Assembly: GCA_022496805.1 (NCBI GenBank)
Contig: CM040104.1
Span: 1,728,650-1,792,649 of the forward strand
DNA: 64,000 bases
Source of the DNA: Pohlia nutans
Lineage: Eukaryota; Streptophyta; Bryopsida; Bryales; Mniaceae
Direction: 5' to 3'
Shown: in pieces, positions 1-12,030 of the stretch
Layout of the letters: the number at the start of each line of letters is the position of its first letter
Position numbering within the stretch: position 1 is the first letter of the stretch
Made by a program: the position numbers and the translations under genes
The notes under the pieces: model-generated
Told to the model about the DNA's origin: nothing
What the model saw: the letters and a program-made list of their open reading frames with translations, nothing else
Databases searched by the model: none

Positions 1-669
1 GATGTTGCATTAGCTCCTGCGCTTTGCCTTCTAATTCTTCTAACAGGATTTACCTACTCATAGGAACTGCTCGAGCGATTTTACGTAGGAATATATGCAA
101 CAATTCACCTGAATCTATTATGTTTCAATTGTGCAGTTATTAATTTGGACTACAGCTTTTGGCTGGTTGGAAAACGAGCTCTATTGGATGGAGAAGATGA
201 CTGGGTATAACCCGGAGGCACCTGTGTTTTTTGGCAAAACTAATGTTAATTTGGCTCGAACGCAACGAGGATGCAACTTTGCTCTATTCATTACCGTCTT
301 CGGCATAGATATCGTGTCTGCTTTGGTAGGTTATCAAAGCCTGAATTATACCTTTATCCATATCCTTGTTATCTTTTGAAGGGGCCATCAGATAACTTTG
401 GAGGTAGACTTTTTAGTACCAAGTTTCCAGCAACTCTGTCGTTGTTTGATTACATCTGCGGGAGCTTCGAACTTGATAAAAGTATCTTATTCACAAGATC
501 GGTTTTAGTTTCATTGTTTCTCTTGTTTTCTTTGGACACAGCTTCATTAGAATGCTTTAGACCCGTCAACATTAATGCTGAGCATGCATATAAATAGTAT
601 TATGATCCACAGAATATGATGTTGACGAACTCTTAAGCTTGTGAATTTTACAGGGCATCATTGTCTAAG

Positions 670-1523
670 AATTTGAATCAGCGGTAGAAAATGACCTTGA
701 ATCACTCTTCATGCGAGGTCATGTAAGTTGCATTTCTGCCACTTTTTCTTGTACCTGAGTTCCGCACGCGCCATTCTTGTTTGCGTGTCACCATATGTTT
801 CTGAATTTTTTAGAATTGATTATTTTACCTGGGCCTTTGTGTCGAACAAAAGTTCGTTTTTTTCATCTCTCATATTTGTGCAATGTGTTCAAAGTTATAT
901 GACCTCATTAAACCATTAAGTGCCTCATAGCATAATAGAGCAATAGGAGCCATCTCCCTTTTGCAAAGCGACCTTTACAGTGTAGTGACAATTAGGAACA
1001 GAGTTTTTGTGGCAGTGACACGGTAGTCCCGAAATGCATGGAATACAAATGGAGTTTCTTTGTTGCTTAGAAAAGTGGATTTAAGTGAAGAATCTCTTGA
1101 TCCAGTGTTGAAAAGGGTGATCCATTGCACTGCTCTATTATGCTATGTTAAGTAGAAGAGGATTTTTACTTTTATTTTTAAATATCAGAGAAGATAATCG
1201 ATTTCAGTAACTTAAAAAAAAATCTATCAACGGCATATTATTCTATTCATACATTTTGTTACCTTGAAATGATTCATTTGAACTCTTAGAGCGGCTATTG
1301 TTGGCCATTTAGGCATGTAGTTGTTAAATACAGGAAAAATATACTTATTCTATTAGTCGAGTATTTTCCTTTCACTTTGTGTGATTTCTATGTGTAAATG
1401 TTTTGATCCGGTTGAATGTGTTCTCATGCAGAGGATGGCGTGGAGAGTGAACAAGGGATAATTCAAATTTTGACAGAGCGCGATGGTTTTAAGCCAAAAT
1501 TTCTACGTATATCTGAATGTTGA
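670..1523 (+). CDS. Probable 3' end of an unidentified gene (two terminal exons)
   Basis: Two stretches join in frame. Exon 670-722 reads ...ESAVENDLESLFMRGH and ends at a good GTAAGT donor (723). Exon 1434-1523 reads DGVESEQGIIQILTERDGF... and ends with TGA at 1521-1523. The acceptor used (AG at 1432-1433) lies just downstream of another AG at 1430-1431, which weakens the join. More coding sequence may lie upstream at about 155-205 (FWLVGKRALLDGEDDW), so the gene would enter from the left edge of the window. I recognise no family. Splicing is inferred only from GT-AG signals and reading phase; the stretch could be a decayed gene. Confidence 0.3.
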
Positions 1524-1859
1524 GATGATACGATTGTAAGGGAAACTGATCAGCTCGGGGTTTCGTTAGGTTGAGGATCCATTTTTTTGTTGTAGATCAT
1601 GAGCCCATGTAAGTACTTGGATTAGAATGTGCAGCTGTAGTGTGTAGTTAAATCTACAATTGCAGTGCGTAGCTTGAAACGAACACTGTGAAACATGATG
1701 ACATGTACTCCTCTGTAAGATTGAAATATGTATTCAATTTATGAATTTTGAAAGCAACAAGGCATCTTATTGGCTTGAAGATGTTGATACCATCTTGGAA
1801 TCTACATCGTCGTAACATCGCAAAATCATCAATTTTTAATTGGAAATGGGACATTTCGG

Positions 1860-2162
1860 AATTTTTGATTCATTCAACTTGTTCAAACAACATCACTCAA
1901 AATGTTGTTTCATCCAGCGTTGAAACAACATATGAAATATGTCGATTAAACTTGCGTTTAAACAACATGTAAAATATGTGGATTCAACTTGCGTTGAAAC
2001 AACATTTTGAAAAATGTTGTTTCACCACTATGGTTGAAACAACATATTTTTAACAACATCCTAAACAACATTAGGATGTTGTTTCAACCACCCTCCAAGC
2101 CAGGTTAAAACAACATCCTAATGTTGTTTAGGATGTTGTTTCAACAGGGGTTTTGCACTAGT
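1860..2162. mobile_element. One end of a CACTA (En/Spm) DNA transposon
   Basis: The stretch ends at 2162 with ...TTTTGCACTAGTG, whose reverse complement CACTAGTGCAAAA is the classic plant CACTA terminus. The 270 bp before it hold about 13 copies of the octamer AACAACAT or its complement ATGTTGTT, in both orientations, often paired as hairpins (for example 1993-2019 and 2060-2090). Dense short subterminal repeats of this kind are the transposase-binding arrays of CACTA elements. I found no matching left end and no transposase, so this is a truncated end, or the element extends through the unassigned sequence to the left. Confidence 0.6.
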
Positions 2163-2210
2163 GAGAGCCTTGCACACCTATCTCTGCTGCTTGAGTTCTG
2201 CCTGCTTGAA

Positions 2211-2230
2211 TCATCATCATCATCATCATA
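2211..2230. repeat. (ATC)n microsatellite
   Basis: Uninterrupted TCA/ATC trinucleotide run just outside the CACTA end. Confidence 0.9.
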
Positions 2231-4817
2231 ATAAAGTCTGTCTGTGCTATATATTCTTCAATCTTCCCAAACTTTGTGTAACTGAAGCCTGTCTTGGGGT
2301 GCGTCTATGCGAGTGAATGGCCAGGCAGAGGCAGATGAAACTCTGTTTCAGGAGCCCATGAACAATCATAGATCTTGGTAGGACAAGGTTCCTGCTGCAC
2401 TGCACTCGGTCGTGGACATGAATTGCTAACTTCTTGTCCCAAAGTGACACGTGTCAACTTGTGATGGGTTAAGGATGACGTGGACATTTCAGAATCTGAT
2501 GTGGAAATTCCATTTCGAAACCAGGCTGCCTGAAACCGATCCTCCCGTATGGTAGGTAAATCGTATCACAGAAAAGGAACTTTATCGATTTCACTTACTG
2601 TGGTGAACTTCTAACTTTCTTGGGTGCTTCTGCTATGCTAGTTTTTAATTTTTAACTCTTAACCCTTAAATGGCTCTGAAGCCTTTGCGGTCGTATAGTA
2701 TATACAGTGTTTGGTGGTATTTGATCAAAATAACAATGACCAAATACTTTTCAGTACAAAACAAAATTGATAATCGTGATAATATGTATCTAACAATATG
2801 TCATAATTTGTATATCATAGCTTCCTAGCAGCTTAGGCAACATTCTGTTTATTAATTAATTAAAGTTCCAAAACACCTAGGCAACACGAAAAATAATGTA
2901 TTTAAATTGGGTAGTAACATACAATTTTTTATATTTAACTATTGTAGTAGTTCATGTTTTTTTGTTCACAAACTAAAGACCCATAGCTCAAAAACACCCT
3001 ATATGAGTTGTTATCTTAAAAAAGCATAAAGCCAAGTACAATCTTCTAAAAATATTGGCATGTATTCAAGTGAATAAATGACAACTATAGAGGGGTTATA
3101 TACCAAGAGTTTTACAGACTTATTAGTAATCTCTAGTGTAACCTCATTTTACTAAAAATTCCTTACAAGCTACAACTGAAGGCTATTGCTACTACAACTA
3201 ATACTACTTTAAGGATATTGCTACTTTTAAAACTGTGTTTGGGCCTAGACTTTGTATCCTTGACCATGTATTAATAATTTGAGAATCATTGAATGTGAAT
3301 CTATCAAATACCCCTTGAAGAATATATACTAAAAGTGAGGCCCATAAAATATAATTAGTCTGGCAATTAGTAGTGGAAATATCTCTTTATATTAAAAATA
3401 ACAACTTAGGTTTAATAAAGTCATAAAACCTTCTTGTAAGCAAAAAGTTGATTAGTGATTAGTCACTCACTAGTTAGAACACTCCTTGAAGCCTATGCAA
3501 CACAATTAGAGATGGAAATGTCTCTGCACATTGAGTTTTAGAAAAAATGCATATCATTTAAGCAAAAATGAAGTGCAACTCGATTTGTAATAGAATTGTC
3601 TCTTCATGTCATGGTTGCAACCTAGATTTAGAAGGAAATGCAAATATTGTGTAGATGGTCATATTCGTTATATTGAGACTTTTAGCTGATTTTGAGACAG
3701 AATGAAAGTTATTCAAAAATTCATTTAAAAAATAATAATTGAAACCAAAAAAAAATTAATGCTCAAATAGTGATTCTATAATGAAATTCCAAAAGGTGGT
3801 GTTGTTAAATATTTATAAAAAAATAGTAGTAAGGAGATAAAACGGTTTATCTTTGAGTCGAAGATAAAAATGAGACTGCGAAAAGTCTCAATATAACAAA
3901 TATGGCCTTGTAGGTTGAATGAAAGTAAGTGCTAAATACAAGGGTTGCAACTAGTTAGCATACTATGATCACTCAACTTCTTTGCAGCAAAGCACCTCTT
4001 GACACCCTTTACAAAACTTTGAAATTTTATTTAGAACATTCAATCAACTTATGAGATAAAAAAACAAAAAAGTGGCATGTATTATGTGAATGTTCTAAAA
4101 TATATATTTATAGAGACTTATTTGGGGTCGAATTATACAAAGATGTGCAAATTTTCAAATTAAACAAGGCATTTGTAGCAAGTTTATTTTTACACAACAA
4201 TTAAAGCAAAAAGTGAATTAGACCGCATTAACTTCATTCCCCTCTTTTTTTCGATGGTGTGTCAAGGAAATTGGATTTAGAGTTGTTAATTAAAACTCCA
4301 TAATGAAATTTTTGTTAATCTTGCGTTTTTATTTTTTATTATTTATTTATTTTTATTATTAGATTTTAAAAGTATATTTTAAATTTGAGTAAGTGACTTG
4401 AAGAGGTTCAACAATGCTCAATTCCACCTTAAAAAAACTAAAAATAATTATTATTTTGTCTCTACATGTGATGTCTTTAGAGTGCATTTGTTATTACATT
4501 AAGGTTACACTAAGAATTAGTGAATGTAGTGTACAATTTACACAATTGTGTCATAATGTTATAAGTAATAAGCCTTCATATACAATGTGATATGCTATAA
4601 GATACAATGTGATAAACCATAAGACATGATTGCATGTCATTATACACGATGTGATATGTCATAAGATAAGATTACACAGTGTGATATGACGTAAGACTCA
4701 TTGTAGTATGTCATAAGACACATGTGATAATAAAAATTGATTTTATACTTACAATAATCACCTTTTTCTAAAAACTACCCATTGAATGTGCCAACACTCA
4801 TCATCCTAAAGCTACAC
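2231..4817. other. AT-rich intergenic DNA, no gene seen
   Basis: No reading frame with protein character on either strand and no clear paired terminal repeats. A lone TTAACCC end-like motif sits at about 2659, but I could not find a partner for it. The 4480-4740 part is built of short degenerate repeats of GTGATATG(T/C)CATAAGA type. Confidence 0.6.
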
Positions 4818-4820
4818 TTA

Positions 4821-5251
4821 GGGCCGCTTCACACTATGGCCGTCCAAGTCAAGAGGCCGTGGGATTGAGTGGCCAAACTTTGTTGAGAGTCCAAAGAAAT
4901 GGGCTGAAAATAGGCAATAAAATATAGTTTTGAATTTTTATGAAAAAAAATCGTCGGCCTCTCAACTATAGTTTGGGTTTCTATTCTTGTTCGACCCAAA
5001 TTTCCTTCGAGAGTTTATCAACCTTGGTCAAAAAGTGTTGCTATGTAGGCATTTTGAAGGGCGACCGCCTTTGGACTTTGGCCTCTAGTGTGAAGGGTCG
5101 AGAGGCGAAATTTTTGGTTTCTTGCAATCCGATTGGTGGAAATTGTTGGCCTCTAGTGTGAAGGGTCGAGAGGCGAAATTTTTGGTTTCTTGCAATCCGA
5201 TTGGTGGAAATTGACGGCCTCTCGACCTTCGGCCATAGTGTGAAGCGGCCC
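4821..5251. mobile_element. PIF/Harbinger-type (Tourist-like) MITE, 431 bp
   Basis: Terminal inverted repeats are perfect over at least 22 bp, starting GGGCCGCTTCACACTATGGC on the left and ending with its complement on the right. Both ends are flanked by TTA (4818-4820 and 5252-5254), the 3-bp target duplication typical of PIF/Harbinger. The inside holds a perfect-looking 68-bp tandem duplication (5080-5147 and 5148-5215). The short frames that cross it (for example 5041-5313 on the minus strand) follow the repeat and are not genes. With its TIRs intact, it looks fairly young. Confidence 0.88.
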
Positions 5252-5254
5252 TTA

Positions 5255-5850
5255 TTGTCTTGTATAGTTCTCAAATCTTCAAGTGAATCAATGAGATCAA
5301 AAAAATTGAACAAATTGTTGGTTGTTTAACCCTAAAGGACAAACTAAGCCCTACGGTAGTTTTGTAAGAATCTTTGAAAACACTTTTGATGTAGTCCATC
5401 ATTTTTCAATTGGTAAATCGCTTTAGAAAGAAAATTGAATTGCGCATTGAGATTCTTCTATAACCTTGTGGAAATTGTTTCTCATACCACACACCAATTA
5501 ATCAAAGTTAGTTGGGAGAGAGGTGTTGCTAAAGTTGGGCAAAGACTGGAGGAGCCTGAGGGAATTTAATTGCTACCTCGTGAATTGAGCCAGAGCATGC
5601 CACAGCCAGAGCATGCCACCTCATATGCTTGCAAGAAAAAGTTGAACCAGAGCATGTCTGACATGCTTGGTCCTCATTGAATTTATTTGACTTCACTTTG
5701 ATTTATATTCTGACCTTATTTGAGCATGTTTGACCTCATTTAACTTATAGTTAATTTATGTGAGGTGCTTGGAGGAATAGGGGTGTTAGTATGTGCCCAG
5801 ACTCCAACAATTTCAAAGATGCTTTTGGGTTGCCCCTCCAAGCACCCCTA
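5255..5850. other. Intergenic DNA, no gene seen
   Basis: AT-rich sequence with no credible frame. A small internal duplication of AGCCAGAGCATGCCAC occurs at about 5589-5621. Confidence 0.6.
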
Positions 5851-5853
5851 ACA

Positions 5854-7072
5854 ACCAATTCCCTATTTTTGCACTTGGCCAAGTGCAATCATTCATGAGC
5901 AAATTTGGCTCAAAAAAAATTTGTCTAAAAAGTTCTCTAAAAAACAACGACTTTTGTTTTTCTACAATCAATTACATTGTAAACAAAAAATTCTTTTATT
6001 TATTTTTTATCCTTATCTTTATCTTTTCTTTTATCTTTTCTTTCTTTTCTTTCTTGTCTTTTGGCGGCGGAGGGAGATTTTATTTTATTTTATTTTATTT
6101 TGCTGGTTTTCTTCATCTGTTCAGGGTTTAGGGTGGCTAAAACACTAACGGCGGCGGAAGAAAAAAAAAAAAAAAAAAAAGTTTTTTCTTTTTTGTTTTT
6201 TGGCTGGTTTTCTTCTTCTGTTTAGGGTTCAGGGTGGCTGAAACCCTAACGGCGGCAGAAAGAAAAAAAAAGTTTTTTTTTTTTTTTTTTTTTTTTTTTT
6301 CCGGATTTTCCGCATTTTCCAACTTTTGCGGTTGAAGTGTCCGCGCGCGCGGACCTTATGTGACTCTCCCCTCCCTCTCTTTCTCCTTTCACTCTCACTC
6401 TCACTCTCCTTCTCACTCTTCCTCTCCCACTTATATATATAGGGGGAGGGAGGGGGAGGGGGAGGGGGAGAGGGAGAGGGAGAGTGAAAGGGAGAGTGAG
6501 AGTGAGAGGAGAAAGAGAGGGAGGGGAGAGTCACATAAGGTCCGCGCGCGCGGACCCTTCAGCCGCAAAAGCCGGAAAATCCAGGAAATCCGGAAAAAAA
6601 AAAAAAAAAAACTTTTTTGTGTTTTTTGTTTTTTTGTTTTTTCTTCCGCCGCCGTTAGGGTTTCAGCCACCCTGAACCCTGAACAGAAGAAGAAAACTAG
6701 CAAAAAAGAAAAAAAAAAAGAAAAAAAAAAAAAATCTTTTTTTTTTCTTCTGCCGCCGTTAGTGTTTCAGCCACCCTGAACCCTGAACAGAAGAAGAAAA
6801 CCAGCAAAATAAAATAAAATAAAAAATAAAATAAAAATAAAATAAAAAAATTCTCCCTCCGCCGCCAAAAGACAAGAAAGAAAAGAAAGAAAAGATAAAA
6901 GAAAAGATAAAGATAAGGATAAAAAATAAATAAAAGAATTGTTTGTTTACAATGTAATTGATTGTAGAAAGACAAAAAATGCTATTTTTTAAAGAATTTT
7001 TTAGACAAATTTTTTTATTGCGCCCGGGCGCGAAGTGCATGATTATATGGCCAAGTGCATAAATTGGGAATT
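5854..7072. repeat. 1.2-kb near-perfect inverted repeat (foldback)
   Basis: The left arm (from about 5854, AATTCCCTATTTTTGCACTT) and the right arm (ending about 7072, AAGTGCATAAATTGGGAATT) are reverse complements. They share, in mirrored order, a TGCACTTGGCCA block, an ATTACATTGTAAAC block, CT-rich AAAGA runs, GGCGGCGGAGGGAGA, and two GCCGCCGTTAG-type segments. Near the axis (about 6440) lie GA/CT-rich tracts and a mirrored CCGCGCGCGCGGACC element (about 6340-6357 and 6541-6557). Several frames over 90 codons here are low-complexity products of poly-A, poly-T and GA tracts and are not genes. It could be a foldback transposon or a local inverted duplication. Confidence 0.85.
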
Positions 7073-7800
7073 GCATGTTCCCTATGTTCTTTAAAGGTTA
7101 ACAATTGGTCTAGTACCGTATTATATGATTGGCTTCGACACTAATTATATTATTTTAATAGGGGCTAAAATTTTAGGAAATTTCTTTTTCACTTTTTTTC
7201 AAATTTAGAAAAGAAAATTTTCAAAAAGTACAAGTGCCGAATCTATTTTTAGAAATTAATTAAATATTCGGCACCCTACTCTTGAATCCAATCGTGTACT
7301 ACGATATGGGTCTTATAATGAAATTATAATGAAAGTACTTTCATAAAAAGAAACCACCTCATTCAATGAGATAGCATGCTAAATCCCTATAATAACCTGC
7401 AATTTAGAATTCTAAGTGTTAATTCAAAAAAAAAATTATTCAAAATTAATTCAAAATTAATTCAAAATCGGTTTGGTTTTTTCTGACATCTTATACATCT
7501 TTCAGCATGATCTCTTTTTTGAAAATGAATATGAAGGTTTTTTATTTGAAGTCTTTTTTTCATGTATTTTCATCTCATTTTCTCAATATATCATTGAAAA
7601 TTATTAAGTTCTAAACCCCTGAGTTTTAGAAAAAAAAAAGTTTGAAAGATGAAACTTCACCTTTGGGAAGATTAGGGTCAAAAAATGCATATTATATTGT
7701 GTTCAAACATTATGATCTTGCAATTAGTGAGGTTTTTCACTCTTAAATTTTTGTTAAAAAACGTTATGTGAAGGGTGGATTGCAAGCATATGAATTGAGA
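7073..7800. other. Intergenic DNA, no gene seen
   Basis: AT-rich, no coding potential. Short tandem-like ATTCAAAATTA runs at about 7435-7470. Confidence 0.6.
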
Positions 7801-7804
7801 ATAA

Positions 7805-8360
7805 TCCCTAAATGTCCAACCGTCGATGAACAAATTTGAACTCTGTTTTTTCATCCATCATGCACTTTTTGCAAGGTGGGTTTTTTACTGAAATTTTTAT
7901 GGGAAGTTAGCTTCATGCATGTGTGATCCAATTAGAAAAGAGATGATTTGTGAAAATTTTATGCCTCATTTCATGCCACATTGTTCCACCAATTCTTTTG
8001 AAGATTTAAGTGTAAAAGTGCTCTTGAAAAAGTCAACTCATAAAATCAAGTAACAAAAAAATCTCCAAAAATCACTTCTGTTAGAGTATTACATTTCAAC
8101 CCATCACAACAAATTTCATTCTTAAATTGTCAATGTCTTATTCTTAATCAAATTACAAAAGAATTTTGAATTAAAAGTTTCAAATTTTATACAAAAATAT
8201 CAATGATAGCAATCGTAGAACTAACCGTATGGATAGAATCTAAAATTCATAATGTACAACTTTTATTCATACATCAAGTTCCAAATATCCCTCTTAGTTG
8301 TATTTTATAATGCATCTTTGCAAAACTGCCAAATCTGGGGAAGGTGAGGACGTTTAGGGG
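7805..8360. mobile_element. TTAA-type MITE, family A, copy 1 (556 bp)
   Basis: Begins TCCCTAAATGTCC and ends GGACGTTTAGGGG. It is flanked by ATAA on both sides (7801-7804 and 8361-8364) as a direct repeat. Because ATAA is not self-complementary, this copy shows that the four flanking bases are a target duplication and not part of the inverted repeat. The interior (CATCATGCACTTTTTGCA..., ...CGTATGGATAGAATCTAAAATTC) recurs in the copies at 14025, 25058, 27255 and 57099. Confidence 0.8.
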
Positions 8361-8364
8361 ATAA

Positions 8365-8884
8365 ACAGGAAGAATTAATATTTTTAATTCTTTTTGAAGT
8401 ACATACATATTTGTCGGTGGAACGCCGCTGGATGCTCATGCAGGTCTGCTGAGAACCAAGCATGATCAACAATCAACTTCGAAAAGATCAGCAGCACCCA
8501 TTTCATCACCTTGACCTTACCAGCTACAAGTGTAATAACTTTCTTTATCAAGACGTAATGCCTCAACTCAATATACGACCACATAGGACACCTGATAACT
8601 CTTGGTCAAAAAGCCTTGCAATCTTATTACTCTCGAATGTGGGCATTAGACCTTCAAGTATGTCCCTACTTGAACAACGAATGAGCTCTCTAAGATATTG
8701 TGAATTCACCAAAGTAATTGCTCCCAAAATTGTGGGCCGTTGCGACAATGGACTTCCAAGCCCATACGCAACAACCCAACGATCAAAAATAATAATCCTC
8801 AACTCTGTCAGCAAAATATCCGCCTCTTTTGGTGCACTCATTACATAACTTTAAAGTACCGTGCAATCTTTGGCCCCTGTTCAG
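8365..8884 (-). other. Probable 3' UTR / downstream region of the methyltransferase gene
   Basis: Lies directly after the TGA of the METTL18-like gene on the minus strand. Overlapping frames occur on both strands (8462-8848 plus, 8563-8841 minus), but neither shows a family or conserved motifs. Confidence 0.35.
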
Positions 8885-11800
8885 TCACCTGAAAAAGAAC
8901 TTCCAGATTTCCCGAACATTTGAAGCCCCGTCCGCAAAATCAGCGACCAGATGTGCTGCCATTACACCTGAAAATAATCATTTAGGAGCCAGCAAACGTA
9001 TGGTTAGAAATTGTCATTGAAATACCAACTCAATTCCATTTAAAACAAGATAAAATACCTAGATTTAATAAACCATCCGGACATGTGAAATGAAGTCGTC
9101 AAAACAATCGGCAGCAGGCATTGAAGGTGCTACGCTCTGGGCCCTACTGTGTACCAGAATTCAGAAAACTAGAGACAGAAATTAGGGACACTTCACACTA
9201 AGAGTAGAGGCCGTTTCAACTTGGGACCATTGTGGAGGAAATATGGTCAAGAGGAAGACCATGAAAAGTTGGGAAATGGCCACAAGGGAGAGCATTGGCT
9301 TTCCAGTTTGGTTGGACCGAATTCCCATTGGGAACATGTCAGACCTTGTCTTTGGTGTATTAAAATATATTATCAATTCATTAACATATAATTTTCAGAA
9401 AATGGCCTTCGCTCTTGGCGTAAAGACATTGAGGCCATTCACAACTACTCCACCAATCAGAGGATTAAGCATTTTCATTGCTCTAAAACAACCTCGGTTC
9501 TTTGCTCTAAAAACAACCTCGACTCGTAGTGTAACGGTTCATAACAAAATGCGTATAAGTTTTGGCATGTGAGCGGCTACCGGCTACAGTAATTTAGTGT
9601 TTGAAAATAACGTACCATCGTCCTCAACAAGATGCTTAAATTGACGAGTTCCACCTCCAACTCCAAAATAATGTTTCTTACCCGCTACATAAACCACTCC
9701 ATAAGGAGGACGTATACACTGCACCCAAAAGATCCAGTTACTCCATCATGACTTTCATTAAAAGAAAGGGTTCTGCAGAAATCACATTTTATTGACTTCC
9801 AGTTATAAAACAGCAATCAGAACTTCAGAAGGCAGCCACCGTGACACAAACGAACCAAGAATGTACCTTTTTGATGAGTTCATAGAGCTTAGGAAGTGAG
9901 GCTAAAGAGTAGACAGTCTCAGACATCAATATAATGTCATAACCACCTTCTTGAGCAGTGTTGGTATGCCCCCTTTCGCAAGCCTGGCTTCCGGAAAGTT
10001 TTCTAGCAAGTCGATTTCGAGAGCTAGTACGACTAAGACCCCCACTCTTGACTTCATTATTCCCACTCTCCGGCACAGGCTCGTATAACTCACTTTCATT
10101 GAACATGAAGTTGAAGGCCCCAATATCCCCATTGTTACCATTTCCAGGTGAATCACACCGCACTACAGACAGCACATCGTGCACATCTGCCCAGTCACCA
10201 GCATAGTAGTGAATATCAGGCGTTACAATCAAACCCTTGTTTGCTGCGATTCCGTCGGAGCTGACAGATCTCACGAGACCTCCACGTGCATTCTCTAGGT
10301 TGGCCTCCACGTTTCTTATCGTAAGGCTTTTCAATACCTCAGCGTTGAAGTCCTGGAAATGAACACTAGATGCACCCTGTTGCATGCAACGAATGTAGTA
10401 TGAACAGTGAGCACTTGCAATGTGCTTTTTGAGCTACGTAATACAAATCTGAGTCTTAGACAACTGAACAGAAAGAAACTACCTCATACATAATCAGTAG
10501 ATGTGAAATCGCCCCTGAGAAAATACCACATTCCTTTCTCATCAGTCACATATTCCTGGCACAACTTTTTCACTTCCAGTAGAGGCCGAAAGCATGGAAA
10601 ATACGTGATGGATGGCCCCAAATACTAGCATCACTGGTGAGTTCTGAACTACTATCGACTACTGATATAATGTATCTCACCTTTAAGCAGGCAAAGATTC
10701 CGGGAAGTCCATGTCCACAACCAAGCTGTAGAAGAAAAGGCAAAGTCTCATCAGCTATGCCATCATGAATAGTGCTCCGTAACAAAGCAAGAACATCAGC
10801 GAGTTTACAATAAAAATCACTCACAAAACCCGAGCAGAAATCAAACATACAACTACTTCATTGTATTTCTCAAGTGACATTCAACTAAAACCTCTGAAGG
10901 ATACCTCAAGCACACGCTTTCCACGAAATGACAGCTGTCCATCTTGGATTTCCCGTCGCAGAGTTTCAACAAGATCAATGGTGCATTCCCAGAGTTTCAA
11001 TCCTCCTGTACCAGACGTTATGTTACTAATCAGCAGTAATAGTAGAACCCAGAACTATAAAAACACTCATAAGCGCAAAATACATTTGTCCAGAAGTACC
11101 ACAAGGAAGAGTTTGGGTCACTTTGTATCCAGTCCCAATATGAGATTCAGTACCTTCATATTTTCCGGGGACTAAGTCCGAATTGGCTACCTTGAGTACG
11201 CTTTGACTATTCACCCGACCCTACCACCAAACAAGAGACCACGAGACTGAGAATTTCATAATTTTAGTCGAACGGCTAGGTTAAACCCTACATAAATCTT
11301 GCCATTCTTTGTATGGAAGGTGGTATCAGGGCAAGACAATATCAAAACCAATCAATTCACAGAGCAACGTGTACCTTGAGAAGCGTTAGACCACCTTGTA
11401 AAACGACAGGCTCCATCACACAGGATGAGGACTCCTCCATCTGCACTCAGACAATGAAAGAGAATGTCAGCAGCAGAGGATACTCCTAAATAGATGTATT
11501 GTTGGAACTAACACACCAACATGTGGTAATACGAACCAGAACAAGTATACTCTCCTCCGACGTGACGTCGTCACTAAAACGCCTAGGTCATGCCTCTTGA
11601 ATCAACTCGCACATACTAAACATCTCATTCCTATCTTCGAAGTCTCTTGCGTAACAACAGAAAGTGCAGCTCAGCTCTGTGAACTAGGCAATCGATTTCC
11701 TCGCCAAAGGATACACTTAAACTGTGGATACTTGAAGGTCAAAAGCCTTAGAAGACTCATGCAGTGCATCAACTGACAAACGAAACTTCTATTCAATCAG

Positions 11801-12030
11801 ACCGATATCAAAGATCCGTGGACAACAACTGAGTAGCAAGTAAAAATAAATAAATTCTCGAAAACACAATGGCATACCTCCGATGGGAACACTTCCTCAG
11901 ATGGAGGCGGGGGAGGCAGAAGCGGTTGCTCCGCGGCGATACCAAGGGCATTGTTCTTCTTCAAGAGAGTCTGGAGCAAACAGTGTGTCGTCAAGCCTGG
12001 CAAGCAGGCGAACAGGGATAGCCCCCTCAT
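8885..12030 (-). CDS. METTL18: METTL18/HPM1-like protein-histidine N-methyltransferase
   Basis: S-adenosylmethionine-dependent methyltransferase of the METTL18/HPM1 family, which in yeast and animals methylates a histidine of ribosomal protein uL3. Eight exons splice in frame to 375 aa: 12030-11878, 11440-11375, 11220-11154, 11005-10905, 10725-10681, 10376-9867, 9718-9616 and 8967-8885 (TGA). Motif I is VLELGCGHGLPGI (about residues 127-139), split exactly by intron 4. An acidic post-I site follows (VHFQDFN, about 149-155), then YDIILMSETVY (about 290-300) and KHYFGVGGGTRQF (about 329-341), the family's C-terminal signature. The N-terminus MRGLSLFACLPGL fits the conserved start of plant members. 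Residues about 200-285 are a Ser/Asn/Gly-rich insertion. Exon joins are my manual reading of GT-AG sites and phases; all are consistent. Confidence 0.92.
9185..9541. mobile_element. Degenerate MITE in intron 7 of the METTL18 gene
   Basis: The left end GGGACACTTCACACTAAGAG and the complement of the right end (GAACCGTTACACTACGAG) align imperfectly. Both resemble the terminus of the TTA-flanked MITE at 4821 (GGGCCGCTTCACACTA). Probably an old Harbinger-like copy; the target duplication is not clear. Confidence 0.35.

Noticed and set aside
6137..7076. Several frames of 60-139 codons on both strands
   Set aside because: They are built from poly-A/poly-T, GA-rich and Lys/Phe/Ser low-complexity tracts in the arms of the palindrome and mirror each other across the axis.
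8462..8848. 128-codon plus-strand and 92-codon minus-strand frames
   Set aside because: Overlapping on both strands with no motif; more likely 3' UTR of the methyltransferase gene.
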